From: Sphagnum compactum
Lineage: Eukaryota; Bryophyta; Sphagnopsida; Sphagnales
Direction: 5' to 3'
Assembly (NCBI GenBank): GCA_965153455.1
Contig: OZ234495.1
Span: 868,001 to 932,000 of the forward strand
Length of the DNA: 64,000 nucleotides
Part shown: one piece after another, positions 37,801-52,841 of the stretch
How the letters are laid out: every line of letters begins with the position of its first letter
How positions within the stretch are numbered: the stretch's first letter is position 1
Notes under the pieces: generated by a model
Told to the model about the DNA's origin: nothing
The model's input: only the letters and a program-made list of their open reading frames with translations
Databases searched by the model: none
Translations under genes and position numbers: made by a program

Positions 37801-39606
37801 AAGACATCAGTGTCTCAATTGATAACTATCACCAAACCTTTTTCACATTCGGGGACATACTGCATTCATTGAACACCTTCCAAGGGCAGCACTTGGGGCC
37901 ATGTGGTTGTGCCAAATTCCTCCAAGTCTTCACACACTTTGGGTTCCTGATCTAGATCCAGTGAAACCACGTTAGAGTTGAGTTGGTTACCATGTATAAC
38001 TCTAGATTGCAAAAGGTACATTTTGATGCTGCAAAACACATGCAAAGTTGTCATGCTCCCCAATCATGGAGTAGGCTTTTTGGCTTGATACTTGGTCTCC
38101 AAAAAACATTAATTGTGAATTTCAGCAGCTGGAGTATACATAGTATGTAAACTCAATTTAGGTGTTGTCAATTCATGTTCATCAAACCTTGTTGCTCCTG
38201 GCTTGGGAAACGTTTTGCTCAGGCAGTTTGAGGAAAAAAAGGCAGCAGTATTGGAGTTGGGTCCACCACACCTGAGATTGGAGAGTTGGTATGCACCTTT
38301 ACAAGCTGCATATGAGCGACAACTGCCCATCAAGGTTATTTATAACGCCAAATCCATTCACCAAATTATTGTTGCCTTAAATCTGATTATTATTTCTCAG
38401 ATAGCCAGCCATTTGAAGAAGCATGCATGTCAACCAATGAGAATTAACGAGTGCGATGTGACACTGCAAAACCTAATTATGAAAAATTGCTCATTCTTGA
38501 ATGTGCTCATCATTCTTTCAGCAAATTGTACAATTGTGGGAAGTGACTTGGTCTTAATGTTTTAAGAGTTTTGAGGGTAAGCAGAAACTATCTCCTGTGG
38601 GTCCTTTGATGCCATCCAATCTCTCTGATATTTCAAAAGAGAGATCGGCCACACTAGCTGCTCAGAGAGCTCTTGCCTCTCCGAATAGCACCACAAGCAT
38701 GCGCAGCAAAAAAAAGAAGGTGATGTTTCAGTTTTCAACTTTTGCCACCACATACAAAATGGCTTGTGCATAAATAATGAATGATGAACTACCCAAAAAA
38801 AAACCCATCTATTGAATGGTACCTTCTGTGCTCATTGATTATTTGATTTACTGTCTCTTCTCAACAACTGAAACCATGGGAAACAAATTACCAGAACCAC
38901 TGGAAGTACCATAGGAGCTTGCATGATTCTGGTAATTTTTTTCTTCCAAAATCCACAGCAACCAGAGCCAAGGAAATGCTTGGCAGCAACATGAGCTATA
39001 CATCTTGGGACCTCACTGGCATTCTCTTCCATGGTCAATACTTTTTTTGTAAATCAGTTCTTCGTTGTCTTAACAGTAAGTTTTCCAGTCAAACGTCTAC
39101 ATTACTCTGAGTGTGTGTTTGTGTGTCTGTCTGTCTCCCTCCTGCAAAGATGCCGGTTTCTTCTTTTCCCCATGTGGGTTAGTGTGCAAATACTGTCATC
39201 CAACTTATCCTGCAACTCAGGAGTTGATGTCTCAAGAATTTGTCTTGTATCCTTGGTGTGCTTTGTTTCTGTCATTCTGGACAATCGAATTCTTCTTCAC
39301 TGAGCAGCTGGAGTAGTTTTTCTTTCAGCTTACTTTATAGGCATAATAATGTCTTATGCTTCTACAACAAATACAGAGACAGTTTTGTTTTGTTTTCCCT
39401 TTAGCTAGTTCCATCATGTTTATGATTAGCAGCACTGAAGCAAACTGTGGGTACTTTCCCATTGTTATAGTTCAGTTACTGTAATAATATCAATTGAGGC
39501 TTACTTCTTTTTTCTTTTTTCTGTTGGATGTTATTTCTTCTTGCAGGCCCGTGCTCCTTCTCTTGCACATGTCATTTATGGGAAGACCGATGTCCGAATA
39601 GACTGA
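28890..39606 (+). CDS. EF-hand and WD40-repeat protein, WDR49/WDR64 type
   Basis: A long gene of about 25 exons encoding roughly 1000-1060 residues. Exons: 28890-29033, 29181-29279, 30064-30150, 30296-30514, 30844-30958, 31241-31304, 31561-31621, 31800-31912, 32104-32343, 32519-32627, 32824-32985, 33344-33451, 33952-34037, 34589-34721, 34903-34977, 35202-35336, 35603-(end unclear, about 35690-35880), 36109-36149, 36449-36514, 36741-36872, 37169-37230, 37370-37720, 38223-38334, 38567-38719 and 39547-39606. All fixed junctions agree in phase. An EF-hand lies in exon 3 (IDSNSSGAIGFDDF), then many WD40 units follow: YVTATQEGMLKLWSAD, LITTSMDGNLLMLDFE, FIVTCGLERYINIWNP, IVSISADSVIKVWDMR, LLIGGEDGSLRMWNF, DGWLLFWRMHDGTL and LYTADSKGYVRAWDL. 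The tail is Ser/Thr/Lys-rich. EF-hand plus WD40 in this order is the architecture of animal WDR49/WDR64 and fly WDY, which are testis- or cilium-associated. A sperm-cilium role here is inference. An extra exon near 38955-39031 cannot be excluded. Confidence 0.85.
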
Positions 39607-40296
39607 ACCAAAGTCTTCACCTGTCCATTTGACCAACCTCCAAAGGGATCAAGGTACATAACAAAGCCAGAAACTTACCCAGTCAATCAGTCAGGCGGGC
39701 CAAAAAAGACATCAAAGAAAAATCCACATTGTCCTTCCCATTGTCCTCTGCTCCTGCAACACCCACAGAGTTGGGGGACCGCCACATGGAAAGCATTTAC
39801 CGCAAGTACCATATTCTTAAAGAATTCTTAAAGAATGGAGAAAGGTACATGTGGCATGCAATGTAATTAGGCTTGAACAGAAGACAGACAGATAAATCTT
39901 TCGGTCCTAAGTACCAATGTCCTTTTGTTTCACAAGTTTCAAGCAGGTGACGTACTGATCAGTCTGGTAACACAATTCCTTGTAACAAAACCCAGTTGGA
40001 GAACTTGTACCAGCAATTCAAGTGAGAGAAAACTATTGAGTAATCTAGCACCCAATCTATTCAGCAGTACAGGTGTATCTGCGTGTGATGATCAGAAAAG
40101 AGAGAATTAGCCGAAAAGAAAGAATTAGGGGTCAAACAACAGAAAAAGGTAATTAGCACAAAGGAAAGGATTAGGAGGTGAAGACTGAAGACTTCCTGAT
40201 TTCAGATCTTTTCATAACATCACAATACACCAAGTGACAAAAATGTGGATTCAAAGAGGGAGTCCATATGCACCCAAAACCAAGACCCTTGACCTC

Positions 40297-40437
40297 ATCC
40301 AACTCACCAGCTCATAAAATCACTGCAATTAGAACAACACCTAAGCCAACTCAAAAGACTCATAAAATCTCTCTGGCAATTAGAACACGCCTAATCCAAC
40401 TCACAAACTGATAAATCTCTGCAATTAGAAAACATTG
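40297..40437. repeat. Degenerate tandem repeat, three units
   Basis: Three imperfect units of about 45-55 bp share CCAACTCA, then CATAAAATC and GCAATTAGAAC. They have drifted considerably. Confidence 0.7.
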
Positions 40438-40690
40438 CACACCCTAAAACTGATCAAATCTGTTGCAATCAAGATGCACCCACTCACTTTGTCTTGGAAT
40501 GGCATTGGACATAAACATTTGACAAGTCACATGTAAAAAACACCAACAAGAACAACCACCCATATATATTACTGTTGGTGAATTGTGAGACAAACTATAG
40601 ACCTAATGCATTTCCCAATTGCTGCCAACTACACACAGCAAAAGACACTTGGAAACAAAAATGTTCTGACAATGTGCGTGTAGTAGCCCT

Positions 40691-40856
40691 CTGAAAATCA
40701 AATGATTCCAGTGAGAATCATCATCATATATCCAGAAAGAAAGCTACACAAAATTGAAACAGAGATTTCAGTCTGAAAATCAAATGATTTCAGTGAGAAT
40801 CATCATCATCATCATATATCCAGAAAGAAAGTTACACAAAACTGAATAAGAGAAAT
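40691..40856. repeat. 82-bp tandem duplication
   Basis: Two copies start CTGAAAATCAAATGATT (40691 and 40773) and both contain GTGAGAATCATCATCAT and ATATATCCAGAAAGAAAG. The second has extra ATC units. Confidence 0.9.
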
Positions 40857-41726
40857 CTGGCAAGATACTTGGCAAGCTTGCTGTACACCAGGTCACTTTT
40901 ACACTAGGATCTCTCTTTCAATCAGAACTTCCATGTAATAATTGCAGAGGGGAAAAAATGAACAAATGCTACCAGATTTGAAGGAATGCTACAGGTGGCT
41001 TTACATTTTACAAAAATAAGTACAGCTAGATGTGCAGGCAATTTGTCCTCACTGGGAGAGGAGTTGCACTCTGCAAAACAAAGCTCCTGCTGCCACCCTT
41101 GTCAAAGGGTACTACTCATGCAAGAAACTCAAATTTCCTCAGATTCTCTAATTACAGTATTCTACAATTGGTGATCTAACAATGTACCACACAAGCTGCA
41201 AAAAAAAATTCTCCAGAAATCTCTCTCTCACTTCTGTCACATCTCTGTTGCATCTCGCCTTTTGTATCTTAGGTTTCTTTTTGAAGTATATTCTCCTTGC
41301 ACCACCCTCCCCTTTTTCACAGCCTAGTTCCCCTAAAGCTCTTTTCTGCATCCAGATCACCAGCAGTGATTCCTGATGCAGGAAAGGCCATTTCACAATA
41401 GATGTGCTCTTCTCTTTTGAACTGCCCCCGTGAAACAACAAATGTCAGCTCCATTGTTGATGATGATTTCTTCATCACACTTGATTTTGTGGATCTTGCA
41501 TTCAAGATCACAATGTAGAAAGATCAAGTGCAAGTGCGAGAGAGTGAGAGGAGATCTAAAATGCCTGCAAAACACAGCATGTTTTGTCACTGTTTGCAGG
41601 AATATTTTGAGTGTCCATTTCCTGCCATATCAGATGTTGTCCTTTGATCGTGGATGCAAACAGAGCTGCCTCCCTCCAGAAGGGGTGATGGACTTCAAGC
41701 AAACTGGCTTGCTTCACAACCTTTCT

Positions 41727-42857
41727 TCACTCTTGTGCTTTGGTGGACAGGCGCTTGAGAAACTCATAAGTGGTGATCATGGTAGTAGCAGACAAGGACA
41801 TGCTTGCCCATCGAGCACCAAGACCCCTGTAACAAGCTTTCCAGCCGCCCTCCTGCACGAGGGTCTGCACCGTTTGCATCACAGTGGGAGGACGCCTCCC
41901 ACCACCTTCATTTCCCAGCACCTGCAATCTAGTTTTGATGGTATCAAATGGAGTCGTGAGCACAGCGGAAACACCTCCTGCACATGCAGCACTCAATCCT
42001 TGCACTCCCACCACCACTGCAGAGCTTGGAGCAGCAGCTTGTATCTCACCGCCGCAGTTGCTGCCTCTGTATCCCAAGCTCATCCAGACAGATCGCTGCG
42101 TGACGCAGTAGGAAGACCACCAGAGAGCATTGGAGGGGGCATAGGTGATGATGGACATACCAAACCCTCGGTAAAGACCTCGGAGTCCATCCACTCTCAC
42201 AATGGTCTTGAAGGCGTCGAGGCCGCCTGCGTATCTGGTGGACAAGCCTCCTTGTCCTCCCTGCACCATCAGCCGTTGCGATACCACGTCGACGGGAGTC
42301 CACACCAATTGAGCTGCAACGGAAGCAGTGAGTCCCGCAGCGCCATTGGCAACAGCCGCGGCTGCAGGCTCCGACATGCCGCCGGCTTTGGTAGCGAACG
42401 ATCCGACGCTGGATTTGGTGATTTCCAGAGTGCTCATATACAGAGCTCTGGCAGGGATGGTGCCGGTGAGCGAGGTGGTAAAACCCTTGTACAAGCCACG
42501 CACTCCTTCGCGGCGGAGGATGTTGAGACCCAAGCTTGTACAGGACGGCGGGGAGGAGGAGGAGGTCGTCATCGTCTTCATCACCTGTTGCCGAGTCTTG
42601 AGCACCACCACCGGGTATAGCGTTGCGGAGACGCCCGAGAAGAGCGCCGCTCCCAGCAGAAAGAACTTGGACTTGTCTAGCATGTGCCAGTCGACGTCTG
42701 CAGGGAGACGGAACTCCGAGGCATGCTGGTTTTGCTGCCGGAGAGTCATGTTCTTCTTCTTCTTCTTCTTCTTCTGCTTTGCTTCTTCTTCCTCTTCTTC
42801 TGTTGTCACTGCTGCTTCCCTGCGGCTGCTGATCTCGCTTCCTCCGTTGTGCGCCAC
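41727..42857 (-). CDS. Mitochondrial substrate carrier, SLC25A44 / At1g72820 type
   Basis: An intronless gene of 376 residues in the mitochondrial carrier family, which exchanges metabolites across the inner membrane through six helices in three repeats. The three signature motifs are visible: YPVVVLKTRQQV (repeat 1, with Val in place of the usual Asp/Glu), TPVDVVSQRLMV (repeat 2) and TPFDTIKTRLQV (repeat 3). Ahead of repeat 1 is DWHMLDKSKFFLLGAALFSG, which is diagnostic of the SLC25A44-like branch with plant members At1g72820, At5g26200 and At5g15640. Mammalian SLC25A44 imports branched-chain amino acids; whether plant members do is not shown here. The N terminus has a Glu/Lys-rich extension encoded by a GAA-type microsatellite, so the second methionine (MTLRQQNQ) might be the real start. 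Long frames on the opposite strand (41430-42620) are shadows. Confidence 0.93.
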   Translation of the reverse strand: MAHNGGSEISSRREAAVTTEEEEEEAKQKKKKKKKNMTLRQQNQHASEFRLPADVDWHMLDKSKFFLLGAALFSGVSATLYPVVVLKTRQQVMKTMTTSSSSPPSCTSLGLNILRREGVRGLYKGFTTSLTGTIPARALYMSTLEITKSSVGSFATKAGGMSEPAAAAVANGAAGLTASVAAQLVWTPVDVVSQRLMVQGGQGGLSTRYAGGLDAFKTIVRVDGLRGLYRGFGMSIITYAPSNALWWSSYCVTQRSVWMSLGYRGSNCGGEIQAAAPSSAVVVGVQGLSAACAGGVSAVLTTPFDTIKTRLQVLGNEGGGRRPPTVMQTVQTLVQEGGWKACYRGLGARWASMSLSATTMITTYEFLKRLSTKAQE

Positions 42858-43822
42858 TCCGCCGATTTTTTATCAAACCCCAAATCCTCCTGCAAATCCT
42901 TCACGGCCTGGCAAAACTTCGGCAAAGAAGGAAGGACTGATCTTCAGGACCCTATTTCAAACACGTAGCAATCGCACTGGCGCTCTTCCCACTCGGCAAG
43001 ACAAGACTCCCCGCTCACTACCATTCGCTGCACACACTTCCATTTGCCCCTGCTCTGCCATTCCTTCTCTCTCTCTCGATGGATGCATCCACGTCGCTCT
43101 CTCTTCTATGGCTCCATTACGCGAGCTCCGACAAATGGGCCGGAAACGGCAGATCACTCAGGAAAACGGCTTCCACACACTTTCACCAAACCCTCGGCAA
43201 AAAATCACACCCACAACGTCGTGCAAAACAACAACTGACCAACAACCAGAAGAATAAGAAGAAGAAGAAGAAGAAACTTAGCTACAAGGGGATTTTCACA
43301 CTCGAAAACAGCGGAAAACAGCCATAAGAACCACAACAAGCCCGCGAACAAATGCAAAGTATGGAAAAAGAGCAGGCAGGAAACACGAACAAAACTCAAC
43401 AGCAACGAAAAGGCCCGCGCGCGCGCACACACACACATATATACAGAAACACCGTCGTCGTCGTCGCAGGCAGCAAACAAGCGCCCTTTTGCAAACAAAA
43501 CCCCCAACACAAACCGACTAGGCACGCAAAAAGAAAGAAGGCTCGCTCGCTCGGTGGCGCCCAACAAACCCCCGTTGCAACAACAACCACCTTCCTATCC
43601 TCAAATTTTCTTCTTGCACAACTAAGATGAAAAACTCTCCCTCCAAACAAACCTCAACCCAATGCCGAGAGATGCCCCTAAAACAGGATTGCAATTGCGT
43701 TTGCAGGGCAGATCAAGCAAGTGTCGCGCGACAATTCTCGGGGAACTGCGATTCGCACGACACCAACAGCGGAAGAAGAAGGCGACGATAGAGAAGACGA
43801 AGAATAAGAAGAGTGGAAGGAA

Positions 43823-44054
43823 AGGCACGGGCCGGGGAGGGTAAAGGACGGGCAAGTAAAGTAAGGGACGGGCAGGCAGGAAATTGGAAAAACGACGGGC
43901 AGGTGAAGTAAAGAGTAAAGAACGGGCAGGAAGGAAATCGGAAAAACGACGGGCAGGTAAAGTAAGGGACGGGCAAGCAGGAATCCGGATAATGACGGAC
44001 AGGTAAAGAACGTGACGGGCAGGAAGGAAAAAGGAGAAGAACGGGCAGGTGTGG
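43823..44054. repeat. Minisatellite of GACGGGCAGG units
   Basis: About nine copies of a core GACGGGCAGG (some AACGGGCAGG) are separated by TAAAGTAAGG- or AAATCGGAAAAAC-type links, giving a period of about 22-30 bp with a higher-order pattern. On the minus strand it reads as a repetitive Pro/Ser/Leu/Phe frame, which I consider non-coding. Confidence 0.9.
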
Positions 44055-45828
44055 TCGCACATTGGAAACGACCTACTTCAATTTAATCTTCTTATTTTTC
44101 TTTTTCTTTTTTAATGGGTTTGGCTTTCATCCATTTTCAGCATTTACCTTTCCATCCAAAATGGGATATCCAAAATTTGTCTATCTACTATATTAATTCA
44201 CTACGTCTATTTGACACGACAATTTTGCTGCAATTCTATGACAAAATTGGCCTCTGCATTTTCTATGGCAGAACCGAGCAATGCATTTTCTATGATAGGG
44301 CTTGGTAACGGGGCGGGGGCGAGCCAGCACGAGGCGAGAAGTTAATTGTATATAACAGGGGAACGAGGGAGAGAGGGGAAGGATCAACGGGTTAAAAAAT
44401 CAGAATGAAAAATACGAAGGACAAGGGGAGGTCGACGGGGTAAAAAACCGGAGTGGGCAATGGGAAGGACCAAGTGGGAGAGAGCTCGACAGGTGCATTA
44501 TGCACCGGGTTCACACTAGTCATATATATTTTCCTTCTTAGTGAATGCAGTTCATTTTATGATTGATTCATTTGTTTCCAAAAATTCATTCATTGTATTT
44601 CACTTTTTATTGATAGATGAAATATTGAGGAAGATGTTTGTTTAATTTTAAATAAAGGTCTCCAAAATGAATCAATTTCATTTGTGATATTCATTTTCAT
44701 TCATAGTGAATGAAGTTAATTCATTAAATATTCACTTTTCTATTCATAATGGTTAAAAATTCATTCATCATTTTCACTTTTCATTCAAATGGTCAAATTC
44801 TTTTGTATAATACTTTTTTTGGAAATATGTTTTATGAAAATCTTCATAGCTTAACTCCCCAAATAAAACATTAATATACACATAAGGCCTAGTGTAAGTT
44901 GTCATCTCCTTTATCACTTTACATTCTAACGTCTTTGTATTTAATTCAATTTCATGTATACTCAAATTTATGTTTAAGGTTTCCAAAAAAAAAACCCTTC
45001 AAATGATGAGTTTGGTATTCAAGTTTTTGAGGCAAATTATGTGATTCATTAGTGGTATGGATTAGTGGTTGTGCTAAAGGCACTCTCACAACCACTACTC
45101 TATACCATTTTTCATTGGTCAGGTGGAGACTACATGGATGAATTTTATTTGGTAATCAATTGGGATTTTTGTAACTTTGGATGGATGAATATTATTTGAT
45201 CATCTCCATCCATCACAAATCACCAAACCAACCAAACCAACCCAAGGTGGTCGATGGGTGGGTCGGAAGGGGAATTGAGTTAATACTTGATTTTGTCACT
45301 CATGGAATTGTTGTTTCAAGTGGTTTAAAGTGATGAATTATTATTATTTTGACTTTAGTACCAAATTAAAGTAGGGTGGTGTGAGTCATGACAACCACCA
45401 ACATAATTAAACATTGCCATATTTCATCGTATTTAACTTTAAACCCTAACCCCTAAACCCCACTATAGGCAAAACCCTAACCTTGAGAAGGCCAAAAATA
45501 ACATCCCTTCCCTCACACCCTTTTCACTAATGTTTGATTCTAGAGTTGAATCCTTTAATGAAGTTGAACGGAAAATAAATCATCTCCGAGGAACTACATT
45601 CACTTGTCATCCTCAAGGACCTTAGATAACCATTGAAAGCCAATGAAGCAAGAATACGATTGTGTTGGTAATGGGCCTTTTTGTGTGCGTAGGAGGGATT
45701 CTTTCATGCAAGCCAACGGTTTTATATCTACCCAACAAAATATACATGCTTGCACTAGAAATTGTGATAGATCTATCCATTGCGTTGTGCAATGAAATTT
45801 TTGAATAAAATTATGTTATAAAAAGAAT

Positions 45829-45919
45829 TCGCAAGTGGATGAAGAATGGTGGAAAGAAATTTCACATGTGGATGAAGAATGGTGGAAAGAATTTCACAAG
45901 TGGATGAAGAATGGTGGAA
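45829..45919. repeat. Three tandem copies of a 32-33 bp unit
   Basis: Three near-identical units share GTGGATGAAGAATGGTGGAA; the copies begin near 45831, 45864 and 45896. Confidence 0.95.
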
Positions 45920-46659
45920 TGACGTAAAGAAGATCATTTACAAATACAAATACGCATGCAAAAATCATTGCCGGTAGGCAAAAGTGGAACCTAGAGAAGA
46001 ACAATAAGACATTTCGATAATTTGAGAATAAAAAGGACCTGACCGACCCTGTATCTACGTTAAGAAAAAAAACATCCTTTGTATCCATATCGGCAAACAC
46101 CCGCTTCTTCTTTTTCTCGGCCCCCAATTCAGATAACTTGTCACTTTTGACACCCCAATTTTATTTTTTTTGGACCCACAATTCGGATAACTCATGACTT
46201 TTCGTGAATATTTTATTTTATTTTATTTCCCAAAAAAGAAAGCCAAAAGGGGGGCCATGCATGCATGATGAGCTTTTGTCTGCAATATAGGAATACTTAA
46301 GGAAGTGTTGTTGTGAGCTTTGTGGGTGGCTTATTATTAATATATCAAACTTTCTACCATTCATCCAATTATATATTGGTACCCAAATGGCTTCTTTCAT
46401 CTTCGTAGTTGTAACAAAATTTTAATAATGAAATTAAATCATAATTTTCTATTATTATTACCATATGTTGTTCAAAATGTATTTCAAAGTTTTGATTAAA
46501 TTTTAGTTTAGGACTTTTCACGATTTCAATGAATATGATGAAATTGGGTTCCGATCAACCACACATATGAGTATGTACCCGTGACCTTCGGACACAATGA
46601 AGTCCTCCAAAAGTGAGTGATGGGGGGGGGAGCAAAAAAAGACAAAATTATCAAATATA

Positions 46660-46870
46660 TTTGGTTGGTTTTGAGTGTGTAGTCAAAGATTTAGAAGCAT
46701 GATTACAGTTGTTTACTTCATAACCGGATTTATAGCCAGTTTTGGCACAATCTTCTTGAAGAAGGTCGCCACATTTTTCTATGGAAGATCCCCCACTGTG
46801 GCTACAAACAAAAAATCTTAGAAAAATAAATTAAAAAACAACACTGCTAGGGACGACCTGGGATCGGTCC
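46660..46870 (-). repeat. Dispersed repeat element, copy 1
   Basis: On the minus strand this stretch matches the one at 61520-61765: both contain GTGG(C/T)GA..TT..., then AAGATT..GCCAAA, then CTGGCTATAAA and a following GTAG/GAAG stretch. It looks like a short non-autonomous element; no coding capacity. Confidence 0.55.
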
Positions 46871-47883
46871 CTCCTGGCAACTACCTAGTTACTATGAGAT
46901 AAGTTGCCACATGATTGTCTCCTTCATTCCATGGATGGATGACGGGACCCCCACCCCCAATAGAAAAAAGAAAAAATTTCTCCCTTTTCCCCTCTCCCCA
47001 AAACCCAAAAAAGGAAAAAATTGGCTGCACTGCTTGCATACCGAGCCTTCCTCAGTGCCTGCCTGAAATTTTTATTATGGGCCAATACCCCTTCATAACA
47101 GGATGGATACCTATTGTGCTATAAATAGGGCAGAATGGGCAATTCCCTGAAACGGTGGAGTTTTGCAATTTAAGAAGGGCCCGCGCCCTTTTCCCCCCTC
47201 TTTGCCTTGGATGGATGGAGGGACGGATGAATGACAGGATGGACGACGAGACGGATGGATGGAAAAGAGGACCGGACAGACAGACACCTAAAATATTATA
47301 TAAGTAGATGTGCAATTGGCATCTTAACTTAACGACCACTTTGGTTATTGAACTACTTTGCTTTGCAAGTCTTTTCCATTGAAACTTCCTATACTTATCC
47401 AAAAAAATTCCTCTTTTTGAGGGTTGGGGGTTTAGGGTTCAGGATTTAGTCCTCAAATCCATTTGGATTATTTTTAAATTATTAACAATGAAAAAAAAAA
47501 ATTGCTCCATAACTTTGAGGACAAATTTTGTGACATGGTCCTTTCAATAGAGAAAATTATAATACCCGCACCCCAAAAAATAAAGTTCTAAAAATCAAAT
47601 AGCCCCAATAAAATCTACTATGCTTAGGTTCACTAACTAGGGGAAAATCCCCCCATCAAAGGAAAACAAAAAACGAGAAAAAAATCCCCCAAAAAGAAGA
47701 AGAAAAAAAATACAATACAACCCCCACAGTTGAACTCTTTTTTCAAAAAGAAAAATCTCCCCAGTCCCTACCCCCCCTTAATACCCTACTAGTACCTCCT
47801 ATGATACTATTGCATAGACCCCTAGAGACACGACACCCGTAGGATGGGCCCCACCCGTGAGAGGCAGGCGGATTCGCTCAGGT

Positions 47884-48033
47884 GTCACCGTTAACGGGTG
47901 ACGTGGCACGTGTAGCAAGGAGACGCAGCCGCGCCGGGCTGCCACGGAAACAGACGTCATGTACACGTGGGTGCACTCTTTGCCCACGTCATCAAGTTTG
48001 TCGATGGACCACTATTATAGACCCTGCAGACGT
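47884..48033. promoter_or_regulatory. Cluster of six ACGT-core sites in a GC-rich island
   Basis: Six ACGT cores (47901, 47908, 47954, 47965, 47986, 48030) lie within 133 bp. Two are G-box type (GCACGTGT, ACACGTGG), others are GACGTC or CCACGTCA type, all classical plant bZIP/bHLH targets. A near-palindrome GTCACCGTTAACGGGTGAC (47884-47902) abuts the first. A TATTATAG stretch follows near 48013. The island is GC-rich in AT-rich surroundings. No gene start is recognised next to it, so its target is unknown. Confidence 0.5.
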
Positions 48034-48339
48034 CACTTGCCCCCAAAAGAATTAAATGTAATAAGCATTACACACTAATAATATTATTCTAAATATAGTT
48101 AGAATAAATTAATAAACAATTAATAAACATTACCCCTCTAAATCATATTTAAAATATAAGATTAAAATTAATAAATATTACCCCACTAATGAAAATCTCA
48201 GCGTTTTTTTATTTGGGACGAATTTTCTCAATTTTTTCGACCTAAAAAAATATGATTTCACTTTCTGACACGTACCAGAGGATATTTGTGAATAAAATGG
48301 ACAATATTCAAAATAATATTCGCAAATAAAATGGACACT

Positions 48340-48361
48340 CCCTAAACCCTAAACCCTAAAC
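48340..48361. repeat. Short interstitial telomere-like repeat (CCCTAAA)3
   Basis: Three CCCTAAA units in AT-rich DNA in the gene desert. Confidence 0.8.
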
Positions 48362-49675
48362 TTTTCCCTTCCCTGCTAATTATATTTATTTATAGTAATA
48401 CCCCAATTAATAACTAATTAACCCTAATTCAACCTTAATTCAACCCTAGAGGCTGGCTCCTGTGGCTGCTAATGTGTGTACCTTTTGGAGCTCTGCTGCA
48501 ACCATGGTTGATTTGTTGCTACAGTAGAGCCCTCCAGCAACAACTGTGCCAGGCAGTCTGCAAGAACACCTCCATCCCACCTCCTCACACCTTCACAATA
48601 ACCTAAAACAAGATCTAAAAAGGCTAATTCTAATCACTAATCAGCACCACTCATGTCAAATCTTGAGTGGCTTAACTCATATGGCTAAATGTTAAAAGCT
48701 CCTAGCACAACTTCTAATGTCCAAATCCTGAGTGGAATTGCATGGGTAAATCTAATCGTTAAACACGATTGCCCATGTCAAAACCACAAACGAAAATTGC
48801 ACATCTAGTCTAATCACTAGTTAGACTAGTCTAATTGCAACTGCTGCTCATGTCAAAAGTGCCGGTGGAATCACGTATCATGACTAGAATTTCACCGGAG
48901 AAAATCCAACTTCATAGACAATTGTACAAAACTTCACTTGTATGGACCAGTGAGGAGCAGAACACAATTAACACACATAATCTCTTTAGCATCCTAGCAC
49001 TCACATCAATAGATAGCTGAAAGTTCGAACCGTACCTGTAGACTGGTATATTTGACTTGGTCATGTGAATGTAGCTTTACCACATCCACATTTGCATGTT
49101 CAAAGACACATAACAACAACATTTAGTTTACCGTAACAGCATATCAACACTTGTTCCAGACAAGCAGACAGGGAACAACTAGGCATTGGCAATGAATCTG
49201 CAATTGGGAAAAACCCTGTCATTTGCAGAAAATCCTGAACATTGTAGTTAAAGAGCACAAAAGTTGCAAATAACAATGTGTGAATCTTCTGTGACCTCCC
49301 ATGAGGGATAAGTTTTGTAGAATGTAGCACAGATTTTAGATCAATAACTGCTGAAAGGAGGAAAATGTAATAAGCCTCCATTTGCAGCTATCTTCATTCC
49401 CACTGACCAACATAGTGGTACCTCATGATTGAACTGATAGAGCACAGACTTTCAAAGAGAACTCGGATTCTCACTGCCCTGACCTGCCCTCCAGAACCAA
49501 TTGGTCCGACTAGCAACAGACATACCCTCACTCAAGGCACAGTGGACCAAGAAGACTTACTCCAAGAAGATGTGTCACAACATACTGGTGTGTACAATAT
49601 TATCACAGCTCGCTGCATGTAAAGAGGTCTCATGTATCAATAGTAGTATTGACCAATGCAAAGGTCCTTCATGTC

Positions 49676-52841
<3,166 letters not shown>

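Larger units (their letters stand above)
39607..41726. other. Convergent intergenic region with small tandem repeats
   Basis: Between the tails of the WD40 gene and the carrier gene. It carries two tandem arrays (40297-40437 and 40691-40856). Short open frames only; no gene recognised. Confidence 0.5.
42858..49675. other. Gene desert with many repeats
   Basis: About 6.8 kb between the carrier and the MIRO copy. The first 0.8 kb is the carrier upstream side, with a (GAA)n run near 43250-43275 and a GCGC/ACAC run near 43416-43440. Then come a minisatellite (43823-44054), AT-rich ATTCATTC-type DNA (about 44540-44790), a triple repeat (45829-45919), a dispersed element (46660-46870), a GGAT-rich run (about 47208-47262), a GC-richer island with ACGT sites (47884-48033) and telomere-like units. 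No protein gene is recognised. Confidence 0.6.

Noticed and set aside
38919-39110. Extra exon of the WD40 gene (TRAKEMLGSNMSYTSWDLTG)
   Set aside because: The stretch looks somewhat protein-like and has an acceptor-like CAG, but the neighbouring exons already join in phase without it, so it was not included.
41430-42620. 396-codon open frame on the plus strand
   Set aside because: It is antisense to the mitochondrial carrier, low in complexity and without any domain; the carrier on the minus strand has full family signatures.
43622-44062. 146-codon Pro/Leu/Phe-rich frame on the minus strand
   Set aside because: It is a translation of the GACGGGCAGG minisatellite, with no start context or domain.
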